Assembly: GCA_963701675.1 (NCBI GenBank)
Contig: OY969623.1
Location: 4,402,001-4,466,000, forward strand
Direction: 5' to 3'
Source: G963701675 sp963701675
GTDB lineage: Bacteria > Planctomycetota > Planctomycetia > Gemmatales > Gemmataceae
Length of the DNA stretch: 64,000 bases
Shown: in pieces, positions 19,339 through 28,250 of the stretch
Layout of the letters: each line of letters opens with the position of its first letter
How positions within the stretch are numbered: the stretch's first letter is position 1
Made by a program: the position numbers and the translations under genes
Notes under the pieces: generated by a model
What the model was told of the DNA's origin: nothing
The model's database searches: none
What the model saw: the letters and a program-made list of their open reading frames with translations, nothing else

Positions 19339-22300
19339 GTGCTCCGATTACTGTTTCTCGTTTCAGCCGTTCTCTGTCCGTTTGTAGTTTTTGCTTTCGA
19401 TGAACCGCCATCGGCGCCGCCGAAAATCGCCGATTTTCCCAGTGCGACGACAGCGCCGTCATGGATCTGGCTGGACGACAAGCCGAAATCCAAACAAACG
19501 GTCTACTTTCGCAAAGAGATTGAGATCAAAGGCACATCGATCTCCGCGGCTCGGCTCTACGTGACCTGCGACAACGAAGTGACGGTCTATATCAATGGCC
19601 GCACGGTTCTATCGCATGACACCTGGCAGGAGCCGATGTACAAGGACGTGCTCGAGTTTTTTGTGAACGACAAAAACCAATCGGGCGCCGGCCGGCATGT
19701 GATTGCCGTCAAGGCAAAGAATCAAGACTCCGCGGCGGGATTGCTCATGCGGCTCGTTTTCGAGTCAGCATCGCGGCAATCTTTCGCCGTGGTCACCGAC
19801 TCCACATGGCTGGCGACGGACAGCGTGGATTGGACCACACTCGACTTCGACGATAAAGGCTGGTCGCGCGCCGTGGTGGTTGGCAAACTGGGTGCCGCGC
19901 CATGGAAGCAAATCACCGAGGCAGCACTTACCACCTCCGCCAAACTGCGTGAACCGACCGCGACCCTGCCGCAAAACATCAAGACGGCCAAGGATTTCAA
20001 AGTCGAACTGCTGTACTCGGTTCCGAAGGACAAGCAAGGGTCGTGGGTTTGCCTGTGTGTCGATCCGAAAGGGCGAATCATTGCATCCGATCAATACGGT
20101 GCGCTCTACCGCGTGACCCCGCCGCCGGTCGGTTCGGCTGGCGAGGCCAAGGTTGACAAGCTCTCCATCAACATCGGCGAAGCACAAGGCCTCCTGTGGG
20201 CGTTTGATAGCCTTTACGTCGTCGTGAACAGCGGCCGATTCAAGTCCGGGCTTTATCGCGTTCGCGACAGTGACGGAGACGGCGAACTTGACCAGGTCAA
20301 ACACCTCCGCGAACTTGTCGGCGGCAATGCCGAACACGGGCCGCACGCGGTGATGCTGACTCCCGACGGCAAGTCGTTGGTCGTCGTGTGCGGCAACCAA
20401 ACGCCGCTCACCAAGTACGATCGAACTCGAGTGCCGCCGGTTTGGGGCGAGGACCATGTGTTGCCGCGAATGCCGGATGGTCGCGGCTTCATGGCCGGAG
20501 TGCTGGGGCCGGGCGGCGCTATCTATCAAACCGATCCCGACGGCAAGAGTTGGGAGTTGCTTTGCGTCGGCTTCCGGAACCAGTATGACGCGGCGTTCAA
20601 TCGCAACGGCGACCTGTTCACTTTCGACGCCGACATGGAATGGGACATGAATACGCCCTGGTACCGGCCGACGCGTGTGTGCATGGCGGCGAGCGGCGCA
20701 GACTTCGGCTGGCGGAACGGCGCAGGCAAATGGCCGGCGTATTACCCGGACAGCTTGCCGGCCGTTGTCGACATCGGCCCGGGCTCGCCTACCGGTGTGA
20801 CGTTTGGATACGGCGCAAAGTTCCCGGCCAAATACCAGGAGGCGTTTTTCATTTCCGACTGGAGCTACGGCAAGCTGTACGCGGTGCATCTCACCAGCGA
20901 TGGATCGGCGTACCGCGGCGAGGCGGAAGAGTTCATAGCCGGCGCGCCCTTGCCGCTCACGGATGTTGTTGTCAATCCCGTCGACGGCGCCATGTATTTT
21001 GCCATCGGCGGCCGACTAACCAAGTCTGGTTTGTACCGCGTCACGTACGTTGGAAGTGAATCGACAAACGCCGCGCCGATTTACGATGACTGGGCGTTGT
21101 TGCGCGGTGTGCGGCGCAGCATCGAAGCGTTTCATGGCCGCAAGGATCCAAAGGCCGTCGAATTCGCGTGGCCGTTCCTCAGCCACGAGGATCGCTACAT
21201 CCGTTCGGCCGCCCGGATCGCGCTGGAGCATCAGGATGCGAAGGAATGGAAAGACCGCGCTCTGGACGAACGTCAACCGCAGGCCGCTCTCAGTGCCTTG
21301 CTCGCACTAATCCGAGTTAGCAGCAGCGATCCGTTCCATCGGCCCAAGAATGCGCCGCCCGTCGACGAAATACTCAAGACGGCCGTTTTCGATGCACTCC
21401 TCCGCATCGACTGGAAGCGGCTTACCGATGCACAGCGTTTGGACTTGCTGCGCGTTTACGGTGTGGCCTGCAACCGCATGGGACGTCCGGACGAATCGGC
21501 CCGAACGCGGATCATTGCACATTTGGATCCGCATTATCCCGCAAACCATCGTTGGGTAAACACCGAGCTGTGCCAGCTTCTCGTCTACCTCGAGGCGCCG
21601 AAGGTCGCTGCCAAGACGATGGAAATGGTGGCCAAGGCGCCGACGCAAGAAGAACAAATGGAGTACATGAAATCGCTCCGCGTCCTCAAAACCGGTTGGA
21701 CGACCGACCTCCGCCGGCAGTACTTTTCGTGGTTCGTCAAAGCGGCGAACTACAAAGGCGGGAACAGCTTCGGCGGGTTTCTCACCCTCATCAGGAAGGA
21801 TGCCTTGGCCGGCCTCTCCGACGCCGAGAAGGCCGAAGTCAAGCCAATACTGGACTCGATAGCCGAAGCCAAGCCGGTGGCTATCTCGACATCGCGGCCG
21901 TTTGTCAAAAACTGGGAGATTGAGGAACTGGCGCCGCTCGTTGAAAAGGGTCTTAACGGTCGTGATTTGGCTCGTGGCCGAACGCTCTTCGGCGAGACGA
22001 AGTGCTTCGCCTGTCATCGGTTCGATAATGACGGCGGCGCCATCGGTCCGGACCTGACCGGCGTGGCCGGGCGCTTTAGCGGCCGCGATCTGCTGGAAGC
22101 CATCGTCGAGCCGAACAAAGTCATCAGCGATCAATACGCCGCCACGACATTTGCCACGATCGACGGCAAGTTTGTGACGGGTCGTATCGCCAACCTGTCG
22201 GGCGATACGTACATGGTCATCACCGACATGCTCGATCCGAACAGCTTCGTCCGCGTCGACCGCCGCCGCGTCGAGTCGATGGAGACATCGAAGATTTCGA

Positions 22301-22395
22301 TGATGCCAGGAGGGCTGCTTGACACGTTGAAGGAAGATGAAGTGCTTGACTTGATGGCGTACCTAATGTCCCGCGGCACGGCGAACGGGCGGTGA
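19339..22395 (+). CDS. PVC-type CxxCH heme-binding propeller/HEAT protein, exported
   Basis: A 1018-residue protein typical of planctomycetes and verrucomicrobia. Order of parts: a signal peptide (about 1-20); a jelly-roll-like domain (about 35-200) with WIWLDDKPKSKQTVYFRK; a propeller (about 215-570) with DPKGRIIASDQYGALYRV and LGPGGAIYQTDPDGKSWE; a helical HEAT-like part (about 590-850); and a cytochrome c-like domain with CFACH at 889-893, GAIGPDLTGVAGR and a distal Met region. Such proteins are thought to handle electrons from periplasmic sugar or polysaccharide oxidation, though few are tested. The start is GTG 19339 with GAGG upstream. Confidence 0.9.
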   Translation: MLRLLFLVSAVLCPFVVFAFDEPPSAPPKIADFPSATTAPSWIWLDDKPKSKQTVYFRKEIEIKGTSISAARLYVTCDNEVTVYINGRTVLSHDTWQEPMYKDVLEFFVNDKNQSGAGRHVIAVKAKNQDSAAGLLMRLVFESASRQSFAVVTDSTWLATDSVDWTTLDFDDKGWSRAVVVGKLGAAPWKQITEAALTTSAKLREPTATLPQNIKTAKDFKVELLYSVPKDKQGSWVCLCVDPKGRIIASDQYGALYRVTPPPVGSAGEAKVDKLSINIGEAQGLLWAFDSLYVVVNSGRFKSGLYRVRDSDGDGELDQVKHLRELVGGNAEHGPHAVMLTPDGKSLVVVCGNQTPLTKYDRTRVPPVWGEDHVLPRMPDGRGFMAGVLGPGGAIYQTDPDGKSWELLCVGFRNQYDAAFNRNGDLFTFDADMEWDMNTPWYRPTRVCMAASGADFGWRNGAGKWPAYYPDSLPAVVDIGPGSPTGVTFGYGAKFPAKYQEAFFISDWSYGKLYAVHLTSDGSAYRGEAEEFIAGAPLPLTDVVVNPVDGAMYFAIGGRLTKSGLYRVTYVGSESTNAAPIYDDWALLRGVRRSIEAFHGRKDPKAVEFAWPFLSHEDRYIRSAARIALEHQDAKEWKDRALDERQPQAALSALLALIRVSSSDPFHRPKNAPPVDEILKTAVFDALLRIDWKRLTDAQRLDLLRVYGVACNRMGRPDESARTRIIAHLDPHYPANHRWVNTELCQLLVYLEAPKVAAKTMEMVAKAPTQEEQMEYMKSLRVLKTGWTTDLRRQYFSWFVKAANYKGGNSFGGFLTLIRKDALAGLSDAEKAEVKPILDSIAEAKPVAISTSRPFVKNWEIEELAPLVEKGLNGRDLARGRTLFGETKCFACHRFDNDGGAIGPDLTGVAGRFSGRDLLEAIVEPNKVISDQYAATTFATIDGKFVTGRIANLSGDTYMVITDMLDPNSFVRVDRRRVESMETSKISMMPGGLLDTLKEDEVLDLMAYLMSRGTANGR

Positions 22396-22400
22396 AGTCG

Positions 22401-22464
22401 GAATTCAGAATTCAGATATTGGTGGCGAACGGGACGTGTCGACGCCCTGGACGTACGACTACAG
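22401..22464. repeat. Decayed intergenic copy of the SBBP-gene palindromic element
   Basis: GAATTCAGAATTCAGA followed by GGGACGTGTCGACGCCCTGG and GACGTACGACTACAG matches the left half of the elements found inside all three SBBP genes (for example 58432-58504). Only the left half remains, so no hairpin can form. It fills the gap between the CxxCH protein and the next gene. Confidence 0.7.
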
Positions 22465-22474
22465 AGGAGAATAA

Positions 22475-23104
22475 TTGGCCGCGGTGGCGATTTCGACCGA
22501 TGAGTTTCTAAAGTGGGCTCACGGAGTCGGCGTCGGGTTCGATCCGCGTTACACCAATACCAACTGGTTGCGGCTACTGCCGCCACGGGAGTCATCCCGG
22601 TTTTGGGTTCTACCTGATCATCCATGCGCCATTCCTCATTTGATCGGCGCAATCCTTGACGGACTCGACGAATGGAAGGCCGGCTACCTTTGGCCGCGGG
22701 CCGGCCGATGGCCTCCTTTTACAGACGCATTTCTACACGAGAGTGTCCGGGACATAATTTGGCGCAGCGCAGGAATGCCAGACGCGTGGACCGGGGCTGC
22801 CCATGTTGCTTGCGATGAGGTGCACGGAGTGATTGCGGCTCTGTTCGCCTCAGTAGCTCTTGGCGGGGATTCATTGAGCGATCTCTACTTTGTACCGGAA
22901 CACGGGCGGCAAATCGTTTGGGCCGGTCACCACGACGCCATCCATGTAGAGTGTGCGGATGACTTCAGGATAGAGCAGTTGGTTCGGCACATGGAAAAGG
23001 CGAAATTCTTGCTGCCGACCGAGCCGCCGGACGCGACGTTTCGATGGCCAGCTTGGATGCCGCCGGGACCAGTCGAATCTGGCACAGCCGCCGATGAACG
23101 GTGA
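22475..23104 (+). CDS. Hypothetical protein, TTG start
   Basis: A 209-residue soluble protein with no signal peptide and no family I recognise. The TTG at 22475 has AGAGGAGA upstream; a GTG at 22484 is the alternative. The sequence is Trp-rich, with the segments FLKWAHGVGVGFDPRYTNTN, FWVLPDHPCAIPHLIGAIL and YFVPEHGRQIVWAGHHDAIH. The pattern resembles small cytoplasmic proteins of the immunity or SUKH-neighbour type, but I cannot assign it. It is convergent with the higBA operon. Confidence 0.6.
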   Translation: MAAVAISTDEFLKWAHGVGVGFDPRYTNTNWLRLLPPRESSRFWVLPDHPCAIPHLIGAILDGLDEWKAGYLWPRAGRWPPFTDAFLHESVRDIIWRSAGMPDAWTGAAHVACDEVHGVIAALFASVALGGDSLSDLYFVPEHGRQIVWAGHHDAIHVECADDFRIEQLVRHMEKAKFLLPTEPPDATFRWPAWMPPGPVESGTAADER

Positions 23105-23202
23105 AGCGCGGAGGAATCAGAGGAGTGGCACACGATGAGCGATACAAGAAGATACTGGGACGGGCACGGTCGGAGCGGCTACTTTTTGACGCGGCCCGAC
23201 GG

Positions 23203-23655
23203 TCAAATGTTTGCGGCCAAAACACTCACGTCCACGCCAAAATAGTCGGCGAACCTGCGAATCATCTGGCGGCTGAACGGCTTCTTTCCCGACAGCACTT
23301 CGGAAATGGTTGACTTTGAAAGGTTCGTCTCCCGACTCAGTTGTGCCTGTGTGACACCTTTCGCGTCCATGAAATGGCGGAGCATGTCCGCGTCGGAAGC
23401 GGGTTCCATTTGGTGGTGCGCATCCTCGTAAGCGGCGACCAAATCGCTTAGCACGTCTAGATACATTTCTTTTCCGTTATCGGTTTCTTCCTTCAAAAGT
23501 CGATCGAGCACCTTCTGCGCCTCTGAAAGATGATCGTCCGACTTGATGGAAACCAACGGGAACGCTGTGACAAGTTCTAAGTACGTGTCACGGCTTTTTC
23601 CCTTGGGGCCGAACCGGGTTCTTGTCGCCATCTTGGTGATGCTCCGTTTAGCCAT
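23203..23655 (-). CDS. higA: HigA-type antitoxin, XRE-family HTH
   Basis: A 150-residue DNA-binding antitoxin. The C-terminal part has the XRE helix-turn-helix VTQAQLSRETNLSKSTISEV (about 101-120), followed by LSGKKPFSRQMIRRFADYFG. The N-terminal 90 residues are helical and should contact the toxin. The ATG at 23655 overlaps the higB stop in ATGGCTAA, so translation is coupled; starts at 23679 or 23631 are possible. It should bind the two palindromes upstream of higB and repress its own operon. The order toxin then antitoxin is typical of higBA. Confidence 0.88.
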   Translation of the reverse strand: MAKRSITKMATRTRFGPKGKSRDTYLELVTAFPLVSIKSDDHLSEAQKVLDRLLKEETDNGKEMYLDVLSDLVAAYEDAHHQMEPASDADMLRHFMDAKGVTQAQLSRETNLSKSTISEVLSGKKPFSRQMIRRFADYFGVDVSVLAANI

Positions 23656-23989
23656 GCCGCCTTGCGGGAGGCGGCTCAAAACAGCCGCACTCGTTTTTCC
23701 ATTTGTTGTCGTCGTACTCGGCGTGCGTCATTACCTTCAGAATAAACAACTTCTGGCTGCGATAGAGAATTCGCGTAATGAGTCGATACTTGTTGCCTCC
23801 GATATTAAATACCACGCAGTTCCCGACGATGCTGGCACTCCCAAAGGCGGCTTTCACGTCAGCCCAGGAATGCCATCGAACGGATCTGTTGTTTACATGC
23901 CCGTACCACGCTTTGAGCGGGCCTTCGGCTGTGGCGTTGCCGCCCTCTTCCCAGAACTGACGCAACCTCGATTTTGAGATCACTCGCAT
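23648..23989 (-). CDS. higB: HigB-type mRNA interferase toxin
   Basis: A 113-residue toxin of the HigB (RelE-like) family, which cleaves mRNA on the ribosome. Recognisable segments are MRVISKSRLRQFWE, then LKAWYGHV, SWADVKAAFGSASIVGN and CVVFNIGGNKYRLITRI, and KLFILKVMTHAEYDD, the family's C-terminal core ending in a conserved basic and His pattern. It is a little longer than E. coli relatives at the C-terminus. It is the first gene of the operon and overlaps higA by 8 bases. Confidence 0.9.
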   Translation of the reverse strand: MRVISKSRLRQFWEEGGNATAEGPLKAWYGHVNNRSVRWHSWADVKAAFGSASIVGNCVVFNIGGNKYRLITRILYRSQKLFILKVMTHAEYDDNKWKNECGCFEPPPARRHG

Positions 23990-24003
23990 CCTGCGACTAC
24001 TTC

Positions 24004-24009
24004 ATTATA
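24004..24009 (-). promoter_or_regulatory. -10 element of the higBA operon
   Basis: Reads TATAAT on the minus strand, 14 bases upstream of the higB ATG, so the expected mRNA leader is only about 5-10 bases. At a 17-base spacing the -35 region overlaps the edge of the nearer operator palindrome. Confidence 0.6.
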
Positions 24010-24027
24010 GGCACGTCAACCATTGTA

Positions 24028-24044
24028 GTTCGTAAAAAACGAAC
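24028..24044. promoter_or_regulatory. Operator palindrome O1 of higBA
   Basis: A perfect inverted repeat, GTTCGT-AAAAA-ACGAAC. It is the nearer of two matching sites upstream of higB and overlaps the inferred -35 region, as expected for autorepression by HigA. Confidence 0.75.
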
Positions 24045-24056
24045 TTGCAACCCGGT

Positions 24057-24073
24057 GTTCGCAAAAAACGAAC
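24057..24073. promoter_or_regulatory. Operator palindrome O2 of higBA
   Basis: GTTCGC-AAAAA-ACGAAC, identical to O1 except one base. It starts 29 bases from O1, so the two sites lie about three helical turns apart on nearly the same face of DNA, which favours cooperative binding. Confidence 0.75.
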
Positions 24074-24096
24074 CACTTCATAGTTCAGAAACTTTT

Positions 24097-25713
24097 TTAC
24101 TCGCGGTACGCTGGCGGCTCAGCCGACGAGTTCGCGCTCGTGAACCAGTAATTCCGCACGGACTGGATAAAGGACTTGAAGACGCCGCGTTTGGGTGGCT
24201 CGTTGGCAGCGGCGTAGGGCTGGTACGGCAGTTCGGTTCCCGGCAATGGCGTGACCCATTGAGCCATGCGGCTATTGGGATTGGCCGTCAGGGCAAACGC
24301 GGCCTGCACTTCTTTCCGCCGTAGCACGCTCAACGACCAGCCGCCGATGGCGATGCCCAGAATCCAAGCCGGCGACCACGGCACCATCGCGAGAATCGCA
24401 GCCATCATCGACAGATCGTAGGCGCGGAACCTCCGCATGCACCAGGCGCCCAGCACAATAATTGCGATGGGCACGAGGCCGAGGACAAATAAGCCGGGGT
24501 AGTCGTCGGCAATCGTGAAGCTTTCATAGGTTGTATACGGCCGACCGCGGTAGGTATATCCATTCGGGTCGAGTTCATTCGCGTGATACCATCGATACCG
24601 CACTGGCACCAGGAAAAACACGAGCGTCAGCGACACGAATGCCATGATGGCCGTCAAGAACATGCCGGCTGCCGGGCCTTGGACCTGAAGCCGAATCATT
24701 TCCAGGTCCGGCGGACCCATGGGTTGCACGGGTTCAACCATCCGAGCTTCGGGCGGCAATCCGCGTACAACGGAATCGACGGCCGACTTGATTTCACTCA
24801 CCCGTTGATAGCGTTGTTCCGGCTCTTTCGTTAGCGCTCGCAGCACAATGTCGTCGAGACGGCGGTCGATGCGGACTTTCTTGGACGGCGGAGCGAATCG
24901 GCCCAACGGCAGTTCACTGGTAAGCAGTTCGTAAAACACGACCCCGAGTGAAAAGATGTCCGCGCGATGATCGACCTCGAGCGGGCGTTCCATTTGCTCC
25001 GGCGCCATGTAGTGCGGCGTGCCCATCATTTGCCGCGAGCCGGTCAGGGCGAAATCCGTCGGCTGCGTGTGCAAGAGCTTGGCCAGACCAAAGTCGGCGA
25101 TTTTCACCCGGCCACGCTTGTCGATCATGATGTTTTCGGGCTTGATGTCCCGGTGGACGACGCCTTCGTCATGGGCGTACTGGAGCGCATCGCAGACTTG
25201 AGGAACGATGTCCAGGCTGTCGCGCGGCGAGAGTTGCCGCTGGTGCATCATCTGGCGAAGGTTTCGGCCATCGACATATTCCATGATGAAATAGAACAAG
25301 CCACCGACCTCGCCGTAGTCGTGAACCGTGATAAGGTTCGGATGGCTCAATCTCGCCAACGCCTTCGCCTCGCGATTAAACCGCTCGGCGAACGCCGGCG
25401 TATTGCCGGTCTCCACGGGCAGAATCTTGAGGGCAACCATGCGGTCGAGCTTTTTTTGCCGGGCCTTGTAGACCGCGCCCATTCCGCCCTGGCCTAACAG
25501 TTCCAATATCTCCAACTGGGAAAACTGCTCGCCGAGCTTTGCAGGTTGCGGCGGGACAAAATTTCCGCCATATCCCGAAGTGCTAATCGGTGAAGCGGCC
25601 ATGCTGTCCGGGGTGCGGAAGCCGCTCTCCAGTAAGCAGTTAGGGCAAAGGCCTTCCGGCGCATCGGCCGGCACCAGTTTGCCGCACGTCGAGCAGGTTT
25701 TGGAATCAACCAT
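24097..25713 (-). CDS. Membrane-bound Ser/Thr protein kinase with zinc ribbon
   Basis: A 538-residue Hanks-type kinase. Residues 7-26 form a zinc ribbon (CSTC and CPNC pairs). The kinase domain covers about 66-315: GQGGMG loop (75-80), Lys96 in VALKIL, HRDIKPEN with catalytic Asp189, DFG at 207-209, and MGTPHYMAPEQ. After a linker come a helix near 350-371 and further hydrophobic segments, so the C-terminus is anchored in the membrane. No PASTA or other sensor domain is seen. The ATG at 25713 is chosen because it starts the zinc ribbon; longer frames reach into the ROK gene. It is the last gene of a minus-strand cluster. Confidence 0.9.
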   Translation of the reverse strand: MVDSKTCSTCGKLVPADAPEGLCPNCLLESGFRTPDSMAASPISTSGYGGNFVPPQPAKLGEQFSQLEILELLGQGGMGAVYKARQKKLDRMVALKILPVETGNTPAFAERFNREAKALARLSHPNLITVHDYGEVGGLFYFIMEYVDGRNLRQMMHQRQLSPRDSLDIVPQVCDALQYAHDEGVVHRDIKPENIMIDKRGRVKIADFGLAKLLHTQPTDFALTGSRQMMGTPHYMAPEQMERPLEVDHRADIFSLGVVFYELLTSELPLGRFAPPSKKVRIDRRLDDIVLRALTKEPEQRYQRVSEIKSAVDSVVRGLPPEARMVEPVQPMGPPDLEMIRLQVQGPAAGMFLTAIMAFVSLTLVFFLVPVRYRWYHANELDPNGYTYRGRPYTTYESFTIADDYPGLFVLGLVPIAIIVLGAWCMRRFRAYDLSMMAAILAMVPWSPAWILGIAIGGWSLSVLRRKEVQAAFALTANPNSRMAQWVTPLPGTELPYQPYAAANEPPKRGVFKSFIQSVRNYWFTSANSSAEPPAYRE

Positions 25714-25783
25714 GGCGGTTCCCCAGGATCGGACGAGTCTGAAACGCAGGTCTATCTGTAATAGAAGCAAAACCGAGAAAAGG

Positions 25784-26743
25784 TTACAGATTTTTGAACT
25801 TTCGCCGAGCCAACGCCAGCGCCCCGTGGACGACGACTTCCTCGCCGAGCGCGGCGGGCACGATGTCATAGCAGTTCGAGAACGGAGCAAACACTTGCTC
25901 GGCGACTCGTTTTCGAAGTGGCTCGAACAATACTTTTTCCCCCATCAACGACACACCGCCGCCAATAATGATGCGCCGGGGGCAGAGCAAGGCGATGATC
26001 TGGCAAATTCCGCCCGCGAGGTAATGGACCGCCCGATCCAATATGGCCAAAGCTACCGCACGCCCCTCGGCCGCCGCTTCTCCGACATCCTTGGAGGTGA
26101 TGACCTCTTTCTGAAAAAGCGCGGAATCTGGATCGGCATCATGGGCGACTCGGCTTCGGGCGAACTCTTCGATCGCCCAGCCGGATGAGAATGCTTCAAG
26201 TGGCCCCCATTCCCACGCCTCTCGTTCTCCCTCAAAAGCTGCGAAAACAATTGTGTGACCAATCTCCGCGGCGCCTCGACCGCAACCGCGGTAGATTTCA
26301 CCATCGATGATCAGCCCGCCACCGATCCCGGAGCCGATCGTAATGTAGAGAATCGGTGAAAGGCCTTTGCCGGCGCCGAAGAGCGCCTCGGCCAGCCCGG
26401 CGACATCCGCATCGTTTCCCAAAGCGGCCGGCCAACCGGTTATTTCAGTGATCCAATCTGCCAGTGGGAAATCGTCCCATCCCTCGATCTGATGGGACTT
26501 GATGATCGTGTGGCTGGAATCGTCGACCGGGCCGCCGAAGCCGATGCCGACGCCGCGGACGTTGTGCCGCTCCAGGTTTGCCTTTTGGAGCAAACCAGGA
26601 ATGTTCTCGACGATTTGCCGGCGAATGCCGTCCGGTCCGGCGGCGACATCGACCGTTCCGCGCCAAAAGGCTGCGAGTGTGCCGTCGCCGAGCCCGATCC
26701 CAAGTTGAAGTTTGGTTCCGCCGATTTCGATGCCGAGGAACAT
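25784..26743 (-). CDS. ROK family sugar kinase or regulator without the zinc motif
   Basis: A 319-residue ROK protein. The ATP-binding motif is LGIEIGGTKLQLGIG at the N-terminus, GVGIGFGGPVDD and ALGNDADVAGLAEALFGAG form the sugar site, and ITIGSGIGGGLIIDGEIYRG the second phosphate loop. The GH motif is present (GAAEIGHTIV), but the usual C-x-C-G-x-x-G-C zinc cluster after it is missing and the segment reads FAAFEGEREAWEWGPLEAF. No N-terminal DNA-binding domain is present, so a kinase is more likely than a repressor. It begins 2 bases after the DUF4058 stop. Confidence 0.85.
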   Translation of the reverse strand: MFLGIEIGGTKLQLGIGLGDGTLAAFWRGTVDVAAGPDGIRRQIVENIPGLLQKANLERHNVRGVGIGFGGPVDDSSHTIIKSHQIEGWDDFPLADWITEITGWPAALGNDADVAGLAEALFGAGKGLSPILYITIGSGIGGGLIIDGEIYRGCGRGAAEIGHTIVFAAFEGEREAWEWGPLEAFSSGWAIEEFARSRVAHDADPDSALFQKEVITSKDVGEAAAEGRAVALAILDRAVHYLAGGICQIIALLCPRRIIIGGGVSLMGEKVLFEPLRKRVAEQVFAPFSNCYDIVPAALGEEVVVHGALALARRKFKNL

Positions 26744-26745
26744 GA

Positions 26746-27532
26746 CTACCGTAGGCCTTTGCTACGAAGAAGCTCGTCGGCCCATTTACTGTACTCGTCG
26801 GAGAGGGGAATACGCGGGGGCTTTTGATAGTTGATGGTTCGGTCGTAGCCCGCGCGGAAATACGCCTGGTCAATAACCGTTTGCAAATCCAGGGGCACGT
26901 CCGCATCGCCAGCCTTCAGAGGTACGGCGATGATGGGTAAGCGGCGAGGTAAGAAGATTCGCCAGACAAATCCCTTCGGACGTCGATCCGCCCGCGACAA
27001 ATGAACGACATAATCATAGGGCGGCCCTAGCCTGGGCACACTGGGATAGCCGCTACGGAGCAAATCAATTTCCAGCCAGTGACTAGGCGAGTTCATCACA
27101 TCGACGCGTTTGTTTTGATAACTGCCGCGACCGCGTGAGTTAGGCACTTTGTTGCTCGGACTAAGCACCTCCATGACGGTCACCACATCGTGTTTTTCCC
27201 GGTCTCTTATCTCAATGCGGTCCTCATGAATTTCGTCGTCCAGCAACGTAACAAGTACTTCCGGTTCCGCGATTTGCACATCGCTCCCGTTGCGCATCTT
27301 CACCGCGATCCGGCTTCCCACTTTCACTGATCCGCAAGTCCGGAACGAGCATCGGACGGCCCGGGTCTTCATCGTCCGAAATATAGATACGCTCTTCGAT
27401 CCGGGCGTAATACTGTTGCGGAAGTTGTGGCGTGAGCAATTCGCGCGCAATGTTGATGAAGCTGGAATGTACGTCCGGCCAAAGGCCAGGGTCTTCCAAA
27501 TACGGATCCATGCCTGGAAACGGTGAAGGCAT
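26746..27532 (-). pseudogene. DUF4058 family protein, split by one frameshift
   Basis: The N-terminal part starts with MPSPFPGMDPYLEDPGLW, the hallmark opening of DUF4058, followed by HSSFINIARELLTPQLPQ. The rest continues in another frame: SDVQIAEPEVLVTLL, RIEIRD, VVTVMEVLSPSNK, and a C-terminal TINYQKPPRIPLSDEYSKWA. The frames join with removal of one base somewhere around 27310-27335, giving about 261 residues. DUF4058 proteins are expanded in planctomycetes and cyanobacteria; their function is unknown. It lies 57 bases downstream of the SIS gene and 2 bases upstream of the ROK gene. Confidence 0.8.
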
Positions 27533-27589
27533 CTATTGCTCCGACAAGCCTCAACGTTGCCAAATTCTACCGCGCATCGCAATCGACTT

Positions 27590-28183
27590 CTACGCTTCCG
27601 CCATCCGCCGGTGCAGATCGTCGACTACCCAGTGAAACGCCGTCAGATGAATCGACTCGACAAGTCCCATGTCGTCGAGGGGAACGTGTAGGCCTTTCTG
27701 GGCCATTGTAAGGAGCTTGCCGCCACTGAAGCCGGTGCATCCGAAGGTCCGCATCCCGTGTTGGTTGGCCCAATCCACGGCCCGGAGTACGTTCGGGCTG
27801 TTGCCCGACCCGCTGATGCCGACGAGCAAGTCGCCGGGGTTGGCAATGTTCTTCAGTTGCTCGACGAAGATGCGGTCGAAACCTTCATCGTTCGCCCAAG
27901 CCAGAATGTAGGGTGTATTGTCGGTCAAACTAAGGACGCGGAGTCGTTTCTTAGAATCGTCGTCGAAGTCCTGTCTCCGGAGCGTGCACTTACCGAGGTC
28001 TTCCGCAAAGTGTGACGAGTTCGAGCCGCTGCCGCCGTTGCCGCAGATGAACACAAACCGCCGCTGCTGGTAACACTCATAGATGGCATCTGCCAATGCC
28101 TGGACTTCGGCCGGATTGATCCGAAGAAGTTCCTGGGCGGCACGATCTAGAAACGCACGCGGATCCAACTGGGTGCCTAGCAT
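27590..28183 (-). CDS. SIS-domain phosphosugar isomerase, GmhA-like
   Basis: A 197-residue sugar-isomerase (SIS) fold protein. It resembles sedoheptulose-7-phosphate isomerase GmhA and the related DiaA. Visible are FICGNGGSGSNSSHFAEDL (phosphate-binding loop and active-site start), LTDNTPYILAWANDEGFD and LVGISGSGNSPNVLRAVDWA. The late QEVH motif of GmhA reads ESIH here, so the catalytic Gln may be replaced and isomerase activity is not certain. It is first in the minus-strand group with DUF4058, ROK and kinase genes, which suggests sugar-phosphate metabolism. It is divergent from selB. Confidence 0.82.
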   Translation of the reverse strand: MLGTQLDPRAFLDRAAQELLRINPAEVQALADAIYECYQQRRFVFICGNGGSGSNSSHFAEDLGKCTLRRQDFDDDSKKRLRVLSLTDNTPYILAWANDEGFDRIFVEQLKNIANPGDLLVGISGSGNSPNVLRAVDWANQHGMRTFGCTGFSGGKLLTMAQKGLHVPLDDMGLVESIHLTAFHWVVDDLHRRMAEA

Positions 28184-28214
28184 CTACGATTTCTCCATCG
28201 GCCATGCCGTACGG

Positions 28215-28220
28215 TACAAT
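28215..28220 (+). promoter_or_regulatory. Candidate -10 element for selB
   Basis: TACAAT lies 36 bases before the selB ATG, in the short gap between the divergent SIS and selB genes. No strong -35 is visible. Confidence 0.35.
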
Positions 28221-28250
28221 GATTCCAACTTTATCGCAAAGGACCCGTAC

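Noticed and set aside
19765..20889. Long minus-strand frame opposite the CxxCH protein
   Set aside because: It lies wholly inside a well-supported gene, has no motif and looks like a GC-rich antisense frame.
24014..24019. TTGACG on the minus strand as the -35 of higBA
   Set aside because: It is only 4 bases from the TATAAT, far too close for a -35/-10 pair.
25714..25890. N-terminal extension of the Ser/Thr kinase
   Set aside because: The extra residues overlap the 3' end of the ROK gene and have no domain; the zinc ribbon starts at 25713.
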